The notes under the pieces are model-generated. The model saw nothing but the letters and a program-made list of their open reading frames with translations. It ran no database searches and had not been told where the DNA came from. Positions 34,449 through 43,092 of a DNA stretch of 49,622 nucleotides are shown one piece after another. The DNA is taken from assembly GCA_964350435.1 (NCBI GenBank), contig CAYGJS010000015.1, positions 1 through 49,622 of the forward strand, in the 5' to 3' direction. The stretch comes from TMED27 sp964350435 (GTDB lineage Bacteria > Pseudomonadota > Alphaproteobacteria > Micavibrionales > Micavibrionaceae). The stretch's first letter is position 1, and each line of letters begins with the position of its first letter. The translations under genes were made by a program, and so were the position numbers.

Positions 34449-35520
34449 CCAGTGTAGCAAAATCCTCAGGCGATCGTCCCGTCGCAGCCGCCGCAATCTC
34501 GGGGGTGATTTCAAAGGGGGTATCCAGGCTTTCCGCTAATTCCACACGCAGCCCGTCCCGCATCGTGGCATTGGTCAAAATCGCACTTTCACTTCCAAAT
34601 TTATCTTTGATCTCGCCCAATAAAAGCGTAGCAGGCGTAATAAGCTGCAACCGCTCTTTATCAATGCCCGTAAGCCTTGAGAGTTCGTCTTCTGAAAGCC
34701 CAAGCTGAAAGGCCAGCATATCTATGTATCGAAGCCCTTCAGAGTATTGGAAAATATTGTGGAGCGGCACGGTCGATATCTCACTGCACGCACTTAAGTT
34801 GCAATCATGCGCCGATGAAAAAGAACCCTTTAACGCTCGAAAAATTCCACCCGACGCTATAAGCGGCAAATCGGGGCGAATAAAATCTTGAGGAAGCCTG
34901 TCCAAATGCTCACGAATAAACTCCAAAGGGTCTTCAGCCGCTTGTATCCTTCTTGTACCCAAGGGAAGACTGGCTGTTTTTAAAATTTCACCGTCTTCAA
35001 TCAAGGCAAATTCCGTCGACCCGCCCCCGGTGTCAAAAACAATCGCCGAAACGGAAGGCATGTGCGCGATAACACCTGCACCCGCATATCGCGCTTCTTC
35101 ATCTTCGCTCAAAACCCGAAGATCTATACCGGTTTCTTTTTTAATCTTTTTTCGAAAACTATCGCCATTAGAAGCATCTCTGAACGGCGCAGTCCCTACA
35201 GCGATCACATGAACGTCATAGCCTTCTTTTCGAAGCGTCTCTATTTGCTCTGCTATGGTGCGAAGAGTGTCAAGCGCAAAACCCCTTGAGGATTTGCTCA
35301 TTTTGCCGCTGCCACTAATGCCCGCGGCCAACCCGCAATATTTTTTGAATTTTTTGGGAAGGACAAAGCCACTATCTGGGTAAAGACTGGAAAAAGCCCT
35401 GGGTCTTAAAATGGGTTCTTCAAGGGTTCTCACCTCGCCGCTAATTGAGTTTCCTCCAACATCAACTGTATAAATAAGCGTGGGCTTGTTTCCCTTGCTC
35501 ACTTTATCAGGTGAACCCAT
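34438..35520 (-). CDS. Ppx/GppA family phosphatase
   Basis: An actin-fold phosphatase of the exopolyphosphatase/guanosine pentaphosphatase family. The 360 residues contain VDVGGNSISGEV near residue 20, GTAPFRDASNG, EDEEARYAGAGV, the phosphate-binding FDTGGGSTEF and ASGGIFRAL. It has only the two N-terminal Ppx/GppA domains plus a short helical tail and no HD domain, so it resembles the short alphaproteobacterial forms. Whether it acts on polyphosphate or pppGpp cannot be said. Confidence 0.88.
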   Translation of the reverse strand: MGSPDKVSKGNKPTLIYTVDVGGNSISGEVRTLEEPILRPRAFSSLYPDSGFVLPKKFKKYCGLAAGISGSGKMSKSSRGFALDTLRTIAEQIETLRKEGYDVHVIAVGTAPFRDASNGDSFRKKIKKETGIDLRVLSEDEEARYAGAGVIAHMPSVSAIVFDTGGGSTEFALIEDGEILKTASLPLGTRRIQAAEDPLEFIREHLDRLPQDFIRPDLPLIASGGIFRALKGSFSSAHDCNLSACSEISTVPLHNIFQYSEGLRYIDMLAFQLGLSEDELSRLTGIDKERLQLITPATLLLGEIKDKFGSESAILTNATMRDGLRVELAESLDTPFEITPEIAAAATGRSPEDFATLEAA

Positions 35521-35619
35521 AATAAAGATGTCCGTTGTTTAATTAACATTGTCTAATGAAAAGCACATAAAGACAATTATGGACAAAGTTGCAAGTCAAA
35601 ATAACAAACAAATCTGGGG

Positions 35620-36249
35620 TTAGTTTTTGTTCTTCTTTTTCAACATCACCCGAATATGAGGCACACCGTTTTCTTCTTGGTATTTCTCGTAATATTGCTG
35701 GTGGTAGTCCTCACCTTCCCAAAAGGTCGAGAGCGGCTCGATCGTCGTCACGATGGGGTCATCATAGTGCCCCGATTCGTCGACCTTCTTAATCACGGCC
35801 TTCGCAGCCTCTTCCTGCGCTTCATTCGCTGGAAAAATCGCTGAGCGATATTGTGTGCCGACATCCACGCCCTGACGGTTCAACTGCGTCGGGTCATGCG
35901 CTTTGGTGAGGAAAAACTCCGTCAATACCGCAAATGAAATCTTGGCCGGATCAAACGTAACCTCAACCACCTCGGCATGGCCTGTCTTGCCCGTCGTTAT
36001 ATCGCGATAAGTCGGGTTATCCGTCTGCCCGCCCATATACCCAACGCGGGTATAGAGAACGCCGTCCAAAGCGCGATATTCGCTTTCTGTACACCAAAAA
36101 CATCCGCCCGCAAACGTCGCGACCGGATATCCTTCAGGTTTCTCGCTCATAAGACTTTCTCCTTTTTTCATGGCGTAACTATCACCTGTGAACAAAACTG
36201 CCCCAAAGGCGACAAGTGCTACAATCAATAGTCCGATAAAATTATTCAT
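35620..36249 (-). CDS. msrA: Peptide-methionine (S)-S-oxide reductase MsrA, possible exported form
   Basis: Reduces the S epimer of methionine sulfoxide. The catalytic motif GGCFWC (C50) is followed by GYMGG, GHAEVV and FFxxHDPTQLNRQG-type segments of MsrA. The full frame starts with a signal peptide (hydrophobic 5-20, possible cleavage after SYA near 26), which would send it to the periplasm. An internal ATG at residue 34 (base 36150) has AGGAG eight bases upstream and begins a standard cytosolic MsrA. Either start, or both, may be used. It is unlinked to msrB. Confidence 0.92.
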   Translation of the reverse strand: MNNFIGLLIVALVAFGAVLFTGDSYAMKKGESLMSEKPEGYPVATFAGGCFWCTESEYRALDGVLYTRVGYMGGQTDNPTYRDITTGKTGHAEVVEVTFDPAKISFAVLTEFFLTKAHDPTQLNRQGVDVGTQYRSAIFPANEAQEEAAKAVIKKVDESGHYDDPIVTTIEPLSTFWEGEDYHQQYYEKYQEENGVPHIRVMLKKKNKN

Positions 36250-36260
36250 TTAACCCTTGC

Positions 36261-36320
36261 TTTCCCCGCGAAAGCGGGGATCTTAAAATCATTAAAAATT
36301 TCTGCTTTCGCAGGAAATGC
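36261..36320. repeat. CCCCGCGAAAGCGGGG-type repeat
   Basis: TTTCCCCGCGAAAGCGGGGATC, split here as CCCCGC, GAAA, GCGGGG, followed after about 20 bases by CTGCTTTCGCAGGAAATGC. It lies between the divergent msrA and amidase genes. Relatives are at 44193 and, as a fragment, in rarA. Confidence 0.65.
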
Positions 36321-36349
36321 ATATACATCCAATTCGTGTATAAACGGAA

Positions 36350-37090
36350 ATGAGTTACATGGTCTTCGAAAGACATAAGTGGAAATCCCCAAATTTCAAT
36401 GAGCGCGTCGGCTATGATGCGCCCAATATGCTGGTGCTGCATTATACAGGCATGAAAAGCGCAAAGGCTGCGCTGCAAAGGCTGTGCGATGAAAACGCAG
36501 AAGTCAGCGCCCATTATGTGATTGAGGAAAACGGCAAAACGCATCAACTGGTTGAAGATGATAAGCGCGCATGGCACGCTGGAAAATCCTATTGGAAGGG
36601 CGAAACCGATATCAATTCGGCCAGCATCGGCATCGAGTTTATCAACCCCGGTCACGAGTTCGGCTACACTGAATTCCCCAAAAAGCAAATCTCCACAGGG
36701 CTTGCATTATGTAAAATGTTATGTGGGAAATATAACATTCCCCCCTCAAATGTGCTGGGGCATTCCGATATCGCGATCAAGCGCAAAATCGACCCCGGTC
36801 ATCTCTTTCCATGGGTGGCGCTCGCACGCGAAGGCATAGGCCTCTGGCCCACGCCGCAAGAAATGGACTATCAGGCCGCTGAAGATTTGCTCCTGAATGA
36901 CGGCATACATGAGCTGCTGGCAGGCTATGGCTATGATCCATCCGAGCCTTTGGAAGAATCAATAATCGCCTTCCACCGCCACTTCGCACCTGAAAAATTC
37001 AACAACTGGGATGACCGCCCCAACGAAGCCGATATCGCCACAGGTGCCAAACTTCTCTCCCTTATCCGCCAAATGCATGAAACACCTTAA
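36350..37090 (+). CDS. AmiD-type N-acetylmuramoyl-L-alanine amidase
   Basis: Cleaves the amide bond between MurNAc and the stem peptide. The 246 residues hold an Amidase_2 domain with zinc ligands H31 (LHYTG), H138 (GHSD) and D148 (KIDPG), spaced as in AmiD, and a C-terminal peptidoglycan-binding helical domain (about 175-245). No signal peptide is visible, so it may work on recycled anhydro-muropeptides in the cytoplasm like AmpD, though the domain layout resembles AmiD. The name is left open. Confidence 0.9.
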   Translation: MSYMVFERHKWKSPNFNERVGYDAPNMLVLHYTGMKSAKAALQRLCDENAEVSAHYVIEENGKTHQLVEDDKRAWHAGKSYWKGETDINSASIGIEFINPGHEFGYTEFPKKQISTGLALCKMLCGKYNIPPSNVLGHSDIAIKRKIDPGHLFPWVALAREGIGLWPTPQEMDYQAAEDLLLNDGIHELLAGYGYDPSEPLEESIIAFHRHFAPEKFNNWDDRPNEADIATGAKLLSLIRQMHETP

Positions 37091-37092
37091 CG

Positions 37093-37188
37093 CGTCATTG
37101 CGAGAAGCGCAGCGCCGAAGCAATTCAATAAATACCCGCACGTCATTACACGGCTTGATAGATCACACGCATAAAGCGTGTGATGACG
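37093..37188. repeat. Half CATTGCGAG repeat joined to a CGTCAT..ATGACG palindrome
   Basis: The left half of the CATTGCGAG family (CGTCATTGCGAG..GAAGCAATTC) at 37093-37126 is followed at 37141-37188 by a different palindrome. That one starts CGTCATTACACG and ends in the hairpin CACACGC, ATAAA, GCGTGTG then ATGACG. The right half of the first family is missing. Confidence 0.6.
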
Positions 37189-37243
37189 AAAAAGCGCTAA
37201 ACCTCCGCCCTTCTTTGCGCCCGTTGCGTGAATTACCCTAATG

Positions 37244-37334
37244 GTCATTGCGAGCGAAGCGAGGCAATCCATCCATCCAGTCGTGTCAAGCTCTAGAAAT
37301 GGATTGCGTCGTCACTAAGGCTCCTCGCAATGAC
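37244..37334. repeat. CATTGCGAG-type palindromic repeat
   Basis: 91 bases from GTCATTGCGAGCGAAGCGAG to CTCCTCGCAATGAC with inner GGCAATCCAT and ATGGATTGC arms. A typical copy, intergenic, downstream of the rnpB terminator region. Confidence 0.82.
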
Positions 37335-37344
37335 GACATATAAA

Positions 37345-37366
37345 CCTCCGCGTCTCCACGTTAAAA
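37345..37366. repeat. CTCCGCG-type dispersed repeat
   Basis: CCTCCGCGTCTCCACGTT followed by AAAA, close to the stretch at 10091. It sits between a palindromic repeat and the rnpB terminator. Confidence 0.45.
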
Positions 37367-37371
37367 TAATA

Positions 37372-37409
37372 AAAATTAGAAAAGCCGCCGGAGTTTCCCC
37401 GCGGCGGCC
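37372..37409 (-). terminator. Terminator of rnpB
   Basis: On the minus strand GCCGCC and GGCGGC form a GC-rich stem a few bases after the end of the RNA, extended by a G-C pair and followed by TTTTCTAATTTTT. A good rho-independent terminator. Confidence 0.75.
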
Positions 37410-37418
37410 AATCATAAT

Positions 37419-37764
<346 letters not shown>

Positions 37765-37772
37765 AAGTGCGC

Positions 37773-37801
37773 ACTATGATCTTTTTTGACCAAAACTGCA
37801 A
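37773..37801 (-). promoter_or_regulatory. Predicted rnpB promoter
   Basis: TTGCAG and CATAGT on the minus strand are 17 bases apart, and the -10 ends eight bases before the predicted 5' end of rnpB. Both hexamers are imperfect; position is the main support. Confidence 0.4.
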
Positions 37802-37816
37802 GTTTTATGCGTGCTT

Positions 37817-37898
37817 GTTATTGCGAGGAGGCTGATAGGCCGACGCGGCAATCTTGTAAGTTGATCAATGCATTGCTTCGCCTTCATCTCGCAATGAC
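37817..37898. repeat. CATTGCGAG-type palindromic repeat
   Basis: 82 bases from GTTATTGCGAGGAGG to CATCTCGCAATGAC with inner GGCAATC and GCATTGCTTCG. It lies just upstream of the rnpB promoter, in the 350 bases before rsmH. The rest of that stretch contains no reading frame I can support. Confidence 0.78.
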
Positions 37899-38024
37899 GG
37901 CTTTCCGGCGAGCAAAAAATACGTAAACGATTCCTCCACAAATTTTTATATGTGCACAACTCCGTGTGCGACTCGGCGGATAAATTGACGAATCTCTTAC
38001 TTCTCTGTTACTTCTAATAGAGTC

Positions 38025-38044
38025 AAGGCTTGTTCATAAGCCTT
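38025..38044 (+). other. Hairpin upstream of rsmH
   Basis: AAGGCTT, six bases, AAGCCTT gives a seven-pair stem followed by ATTTCG, in the leader of the division cluster where mraZ would normally lie. It could be an attenuator or a weak terminator; nothing more is shown by sequence. Confidence 0.35.
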
Positions 38045-38116
38045 ATTTCGAATCCGTAAAGCGATTCTCATTGCTGCGTAACCCACTGAAACGAATCAAT
38101 AAAAGGACTCAAGCCC

Positions 38117-39037
38117 TTGAGCCATTATCCTGTTATGCTGCCTGAAGTGCTGGATGCTCTGTCCCCTGTGGATGGAGGCATTTATGTCGATGGCACGTTT
38201 GGCGCAGGCGGGTATGCAAAGGCTATTTTAGAGGCCGCCGATTGCACGGTGGTGGCGATTGATCGTGATCCCGATGCGCAAAGGCGCGCAGAGGATATGA
38301 ACGAGCCGCGGCTTGTTTTTATCCGCGGCTGTTTTGGCGATGTTGAGGGGTTGCTCAAAGAGGCGGGCTTCGATCGCGTCGATGGCTTCGTCCTCGATCT
38401 CGGCGTGTCCTCATTCCAGCTTGACCAAGCCGAGCGCGGCTTTTCCTTCCGCGCAGATGCGCCGCTCGATATGCGCATGGACCCCGAAAACGGCCAAAGC
38501 GCGGCGGAGTTAATCGCAAGCACTGAAGAGGAGACCCTCGCCAATATCATCTACCAATATGGCGAGGAGCGTAAATCCCGCAAGATCGCCCGCCGCATTA
38601 TCGAGGCGCGCACCAAGGCCCCAATCGAAACCACGGGTCAGCTTGCGGATATCGTTCATTCCTGTATGCCGCATCCCAAGCGCGGAGAAATCGATTCCGC
38701 CACCCGCACGTTTCAGGCTCTGCGGATTGCGGTCAACGATGAACTCGGCGAGCTTGAGCGCGCCTTAAACGCCGCCGAAAGCATCTTGAAAAATAATGGC
38801 CGCATGGTCGTGGTGTCGTTTCATTCCCTCGAAGACGGAATGGTCAAACGCTTCTTTAAGGAAGAGTCAGGCGGCGAAAATGTTTCACGCTATCTGCCGC
38901 AAACCGAAAAAACCTCCTCGAAGTTTAAACGCCTGAGCCGCAAAGCCGTGAAGCCTTCGGACAAAGAAATCGCCGAAAATGCCCGCTCCCGCTCGGCGCG
39001 CCTGCGGGCGGCAATCTATGTGGGGGGTGCCTCGTGA
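38117..39037 (+). CDS. rsmH: 16S rRNA (cytosine(1402)-N(4))-methyltransferase
   Basis: Methylates C1402 of 16S rRNA and is usually near the head of the division cluster. The start is TTG, with AAGGA nine bases upstream; it is chosen because SHYPVMLPEVLDAL matches the conserved N-terminus. The AdoMet site is VDGTFGAGGYAKAIL, and FVLDLGVSSFQLD, GFSFRADAPLDMRM and FHSLEDGMVKRFF follow as expected. 306 residues are normal. No mraZ precedes it. It overlaps the ftsL start by four bases. Confidence 0.97.
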   Translation: MSHYPVMLPEVLDALSPVDGGIYVDGTFGAGGYAKAILEAADCTVVAIDRDPDAQRRAEDMNEPRLVFIRGCFGDVEGLLKEAGFDRVDGFVLDLGVSSFQLDQAERGFSFRADAPLDMRMDPENGQSAAELIASTEEETLANIIYQYGEERKSRKIARRIIEARTKAPIETTGQLADIVHSCMPHPKRGEIDSATRTFQALRIAVNDELGELERALNAAESILKNNGRMVVVSFHSLEDGMVKRFFKEESGGENVSRYLPQTEKTSSKFKRLSRKAVKPSDKEIAENARSRSARLRAAIYVGGAS

Positions 39038-39513
39038 AGCTTCTCAATACCCGCAGTTTTATCTTTTTCTCCCTCGCCGCGCTCAGCGGCATCGTGCTAT
39101 TGCACACCTCGCAAAACGTCCAGCACGCCGAAAGCCGTGTCACCGAACTTGAAAAATCTATCCAAATGGAGCAAGAGCGCATCCGCATGCTCAGGGCCGA
39201 ATGGGCGCATCTCAACCGCCCCGAGCGTTTGGAAAAACTCGCGCAGGAATTCCTCGATCTTGCGCCTCCGCCAACCAAAGAAATGCCCCAGCATTTGATG
39301 GCGGATTACCCCGAATATCCACCTGAAATCGAGGAAGCCCCCGCCGCAGTCATCCCCCGTGAAATCGAACTCCAGCCTGTATCGGCCGTTCCCAAAAAAG
39401 CCAAAACGATTCCCATGAAGGCCAAAGAAGAGCCGGTCAAAAAACCGGTCACCCAAGAGGTAAAGCGCGATTTTTCTTCTGTTCTTGAAAGCTTAAAAGA
39501 GGGCGCGCCATGA
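39034..39513 (+). CDS. ftsL: Cell division protein FtsL-like
   Basis: Small bitopic membrane protein of the divisome. It starts at a GTG that overlaps the rsmH stop. One helix (about 8-24) is followed by a coiled coil with LEKSIQMEQERIRMLRAEW and the alphaproteobacterial hallmark LNRPERLEKLA. A Pro-, Lys- and Glu-rich periplasmic tail of about 70 residues extends beyond the usual FtsL. Assignment rests on position between rsmH and ftsI and on the LNRPERL block. Confidence 0.88.
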   Translation: MKLLNTRSFIFFSLAALSGIVLLHTSQNVQHAESRVTELEKSIQMEQERIRMLRAEWAHLNRPERLEKLAQEFLDLAPPPTKEMPQHLMADYPEYPPEIEEAPAAVIPREIELQPVSAVPKKAKTIPMKAKEEPVKKPVTQEVKRDFSSVLESLKEGAP

Positions 39514-41234
39514 TCTTCACCCGCCAAATGCGCCGAAAAGCCCTCCATCTCTACGGAGAAAAAAGCTCCGCACTCGATCTTGCGCGCGGTCGCCTTGTCT
39601 TGATGGGCGGTCTGTTCATTCTCGCCTATGCCATGCTGCTGATTCGCGCTTTTGATCTCGGCGTTCTGCAGGCAATGGAGGCTCCCGCCGATCTCGGGCA
39701 AACCCCGCAAGTCGAAGCCGCAATGCCCGAAGAGCTTAAACGCGCCGACATCCTCGATCGTAACGGCGTGCTTCTGGCGACAACGCTCAGGACAGCGTCT
39801 CTCTTCGCTGACCCGCATTTAATCTCTGACGTAAAAGCCACCGCCAAAGGGCTGTCTGATATCTTCCCGAATTTGTCCTACGGCGAGGTCTTGCAAAAAC
39901 TCCAAAGCGAAAAACGCTTCGAGTGGATCCAGCGCAAAATCTCCCCCCAGCAACAATACGAAGTCCTGAAGCTCGGCGAGCCGGGCTTGGAATTCGAATA
40001 CGCCTATCAACGCTTCTACCCCCAAGGGCCACTCGCGGCGCATCTCGTCGGATATTCCAATATTGATGGGCGGGGCTTGGCGGGCGTGGAGCGTGGTCTC
40101 AATAAATTTATGCATGACGAAAGCCAAGTCACGCTCACCCTCGATAACCGCCTCCAGCATATTCTCCGCCGTGAAGTCGGGGCGTCCGTAAAGCAATTCA
40201 GCGCAAAAGGCGCGGCAGGCGTGATTATGGATGTCACCAACGGCGATATTCTGGCGGGCGTATCTTTGCCCGATTTCGACCCGCATTCCCCGCCCGGCAC
40301 CCAAACCGAAAAGGACAAAAGCGCGATGTTCAACCGCCTGACCCAAGGCGATTACGAACTCGGCTCTGTGTTCAAAATTTTCTCCACCGCTGCATTCTTT
40401 GAAACCAATGATGTGCCGATCAATGTCAGCTTTGATGCGCGCGAGCCTCTGAAGGCTGGTCGCTATACCATCCATGACTACCACGCCGAAAAGCGCGTCA
40501 TGACGGCGCCTGAAGTTTTCATGCATTCTTCAAATATCGGCTCTGCCCTGATGGCCAAGGCCGTGGGTGGCGAACGCCTGAAAAATTTCTATGCCGATTT
40601 GGGCTTGTTGAACCGGCTAGACTTCGAAGTCCGCGAAGTCGGCAGCCCCCAAGTGCCAAACCCATGGCGAGAAGTCAACACCTTCACCGCCTCCTATGGC
40701 CACGGCTTAACCACCACATCGTTGCAACTGGCCTCGGCGGTGTCGTCCATCGTCAATGGCGGTTATTTCGTGAAGCCCCGATTGGTAAAAGGCGAAGAAG
40801 ATTCATTCCATAAAGATATCAAAGTCGTGTCGGATAAAACCGTGCACCGCATGCGCGAACTTCTCCGCCTTGTCGTCACCGACGGCACAGGCAAAAACGC
40901 CGATGTCCCCGGCTACCGCGTCGGCGGCAAAACCGGCACCGCCGAAAAAATCGTCAATGGACGCTATGATAATGATAAAAAAATCTCCTCCTTCGTTGGT
41001 GTCTTCCCGATGGATGAACCGCGCTATCTGGTCTTCATCATGGTCGACGAGCCCATCGGCACCAAAGCCACTTACGGTTACGCCACAGGCGGCTGGGTCG
41101 CCGCGCCCGCCGTGGCGCGCGTCATTGCCTCTATGGGTTCGGTGCTCGGCATAACCCCCGCCCCAAAAGAAGCCCCCGAAAACAATTTTGGTGCCGATCT
41201 AAAACAATATGTCAGCCACAAGGAGAATCGATAA
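39510..41234 (+). CDS. ftsI: Septal peptidoglycan transpeptidase FtsI (PBP3)
   Basis: Class B penicillin-binding protein that cross-links septal peptidoglycan. One membrane helix at about 33-52 precedes the pedestal domain with DILDRNGVLLA. The transpeptidase domain has SVFK (S286 nucleophile, K289), SSN at 340-342 and KTGT at 474-477. Length 574 is usual. It overlaps ftsL by four bases and murE by one (TAATG). Confidence 0.97.
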   Translation: MIFTRQMRRKALHLYGEKSSALDLARGRLVLMGGLFILAYAMLLIRAFDLGVLQAMEAPADLGQTPQVEAAMPEELKRADILDRNGVLLATTLRTASLFADPHLISDVKATAKGLSDIFPNLSYGEVLQKLQSEKRFEWIQRKISPQQQYEVLKLGEPGLEFEYAYQRFYPQGPLAAHLVGYSNIDGRGLAGVERGLNKFMHDESQVTLTLDNRLQHILRREVGASVKQFSAKGAAGVIMDVTNGDILAGVSLPDFDPHSPPGTQTEKDKSAMFNRLTQGDYELGSVFKIFSTAAFFETNDVPINVSFDAREPLKAGRYTIHDYHAEKRVMTAPEVFMHSSNIGSALMAKAVGGERLKNFYADLGLLNRLDFEVREVGSPQVPNPWREVNTFTASYGHGLTTTSLQLASAVSSIVNGGYFVKPRLVKGEEDSFHKDIKVVSDKTVHRMRELLRLVVTDGTGKNADVPGYRVGGKTGTAEKIVNGRYDNDKKISSFVGVFPMDEPRYLVFIMVDEPIGTKATYGYATGGWVAAPAVARVIASMGSVLGITPAPKEAPENNFGADLKQYVSHKENR

Positions 41235-42619
41235 TGCTCGATCTCTCCAAAATCAAAGGCCTAACCGCCGATAGCCGCAAAGTCGAAGAAGGGTTCTTAT
41301 TCGTGGCCTTACCAGGCTCCGCAGTAGATGGCCGTGATTACATCGCCCAAGCAATCGATAAAGGCGCGACAAATATTCTAACCCTCGAAGGCACCGAAGA
41401 AATCGAAGGCGTAGAATTCACCTTTGACGGTAATCCGCGCAAACGTCTGGCGCAGCTTGCGGCGGAATTCTATGGCGCACAGCCCGAAACCATCGCTGCC
41501 GTCACAGGCACAAACGGCAAAACTTCAGTCGTAAGCTTCACCGAACAACTCTGGGCCGCCGCAGGGTATAAATCCACCAGCCTCGGCACGCTCAAAGGCA
41601 ACCTCACCACCCCCGACGCTGTCGCGCTCCATGAAAATCTTGCAAATCAAGCGGAAGGCGGTATCACCCATCTCGCGCTTGAGGCCTCCTCCCATGGCCT
41701 CGACCAATATCGCCTCGATGGAGTGAAGGTCAAAGCCGCAGGCTTTACCAACCTCACCCGCGATCATCTCGATTATCACGGCGATATGGACACCTATTTC
41801 CGCGCCAAGGCGCGTCTTTTCGCGGAGTTGCTTCCTGAAGACGGAGTCGCGGTTTTGAACGCCGACGATCCTGTGTTCGAGCATCTCAATGATATCTGTG
41901 AAGAGCGGGGCTTGATAACAATCTCATACGGTTTTGCTGGCAAAGATTTAAAAATTCTCGAACTTAAACCCACCGCCCACGGACAAGAAATGACCTTCGC
42001 GGTTTTCGGTCATAAGAAAACAATCCTCCTGCCGCTGGTCGGGCAGTTCCAAGCCATGAACGCTCTGTGCGCTCTCGGCCTCGCGCTGGCGCAGGATACG
42101 GAAAACAAGGCGGTTTATATCGAAGCTCTCGAAAACATCAAAGGCGCGCATGGCCGCTTAGAACGCGTTTCAGGTCACCCCCGCGCCAGCATATACGTCG
42201 ATTACGCCCACACCCCCGACGCCCTTGAAAATGTTCTGAACGCTCTGCGCCCGCATACACAAGGCAAGCTTGTCTGCCTGTTCGGTTGCGGCGGCGATCG
42301 TGACAAAGGCAAGCGGCCACAAATGGGCGAGGTCGCCACCAAGCTGGCCGATACCGTCATCATCACCGATGACAACCCGCGCAGCGAAGACCCCTCCGCC
42401 ATCCGCGCCGAAATCCTCAAAGCCGCGCCTGCGGCCTTAGAAATCGAAGGCCGCCGCAAAGCCATCAAAACCGCCATCGCAAACCTCGCCGCAGGTGACC
42501 TTCTCGTCATCGCCGGCAAAGGCCACGAAACCGGACAAATTTTCGCCGATCACGTCGAACCGTTTGATGACGTCGAAGAAGCTAAATACGCAATTCAATC
42601 TAATATAGAAAAAGGATAA
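41234..42619 (+). CDS. murE: UDP-MurNAc-tripeptide ligase (meso-diaminopimelate adding)
   Basis: Adds the third residue of the peptidoglycan stem in the cytoplasm. The Mur-ligase P-loop is TGTNGKTS near residue 95, and EASSHGLDQYRLDGV and NLTRDHLDYHGDMD follow. The DNPRSEDP motif selects meso-diaminopimelate over lysine. 461 residues; the N-terminal domain is a little short but complete. The gene after it should be murF, which is not there. Confidence 0.97.
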   Translation: MLDLSKIKGLTADSRKVEEGFLFVALPGSAVDGRDYIAQAIDKGATNILTLEGTEEIEGVEFTFDGNPRKRLAQLAAEFYGAQPETIAAVTGTNGKTSVVSFTEQLWAAAGYKSTSLGTLKGNLTTPDAVALHENLANQAEGGITHLALEASSHGLDQYRLDGVKVKAAGFTNLTRDHLDYHGDMDTYFRAKARLFAELLPEDGVAVLNADDPVFEHLNDICEERGLITISYGFAGKDLKILELKPTAHGQEMTFAVFGHKKTILLPLVGQFQAMNALCALGLALAQDTENKAVYIEALENIKGAHGRLERVSGHPRASIYVDYAHTPDALENVLNALRPHTQGKLVCLFGCGGDRDKGKRPQMGEVATKLADTVIITDDNPRSEDPSAIRAEILKAAPAALEIEGRRKAIKTAIANLAAGDLLVIAGKGHETGQIFADHVEPFDDVEEAKYAIQSNIEKG

Positions 42620-42623
42620 AGCA

Positions 42624-43067
42624 ATGAGAACCAAACCCCATATGCACTGGCACAGCCGTAAAGTCGGACACATCACGGTCAGTGTAAAGCCCCAGCCTCG
42701 AACGCCGTACTCCGTTCTACAAGTCGCCGCTATGGTGGACACGGGCACAGGCGCGCCGCAGATGATCTTGAAAAACGCGCTGCCCGGCGAATGGGAAATC
42801 GATTTGCAAAAACCGGAAAATCGTAAACGCCGCATGGATTTACCCTGCCGCATCCACGGCCTCAACTGCGTCTATACAGGCCGCTCCTTCGGCGTAATCA
42901 CGGATGTAACAGATACGCTCAAAGCCCTGACAGGCAATGCCAAGCTTGCCGCCATCGTCCCCGATGTTGTCATGCCCGGTGATTTTGTCGTTTTCAAACA
43001 TGTCGGCGAAGACTATAAGATTCGCTTTGCAGGGGTAATCCGCGCGATTCGCCAGGCTGCCGCATAA
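42624..43067 (+). CDS. Unrecognised protein in the usual murF slot
   Basis: A 147-residue protein I cannot assign. It starts four bases after murE with AAGGA seven bases upstream and ends 25 bases before mraY, so it is a true member of the operon. There is no P-loop, membrane helix or signal peptide. The N-terminal part is basic and beta-like (HWHSRKVGHITVSVKPQ). The C-terminal part has LAAIVPDVVMPGDFVVFK, which resembles the end of MurF, where a PGDxVxxKGS segment is usual. It may be a shrunken remnant of murF or an unrelated gene; it cannot act as a ligase. Confidence 0.7.
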   Translation: MRTKPHMHWHSRKVGHITVSVKPQPRTPYSVLQVAAMVDTGTGAPQMILKNALPGEWEIDLQKPENRKRRMDLPCRIHGLNCVYTGRSFGVITDVTDTLKALTGNAKLAAIVPDVVMPGDFVVFKHVGEDYKIRFAGVIRAIRQAAA

Positions 43068-43092
43068 ATTTAAAACCGTTTAAGGATAATCA

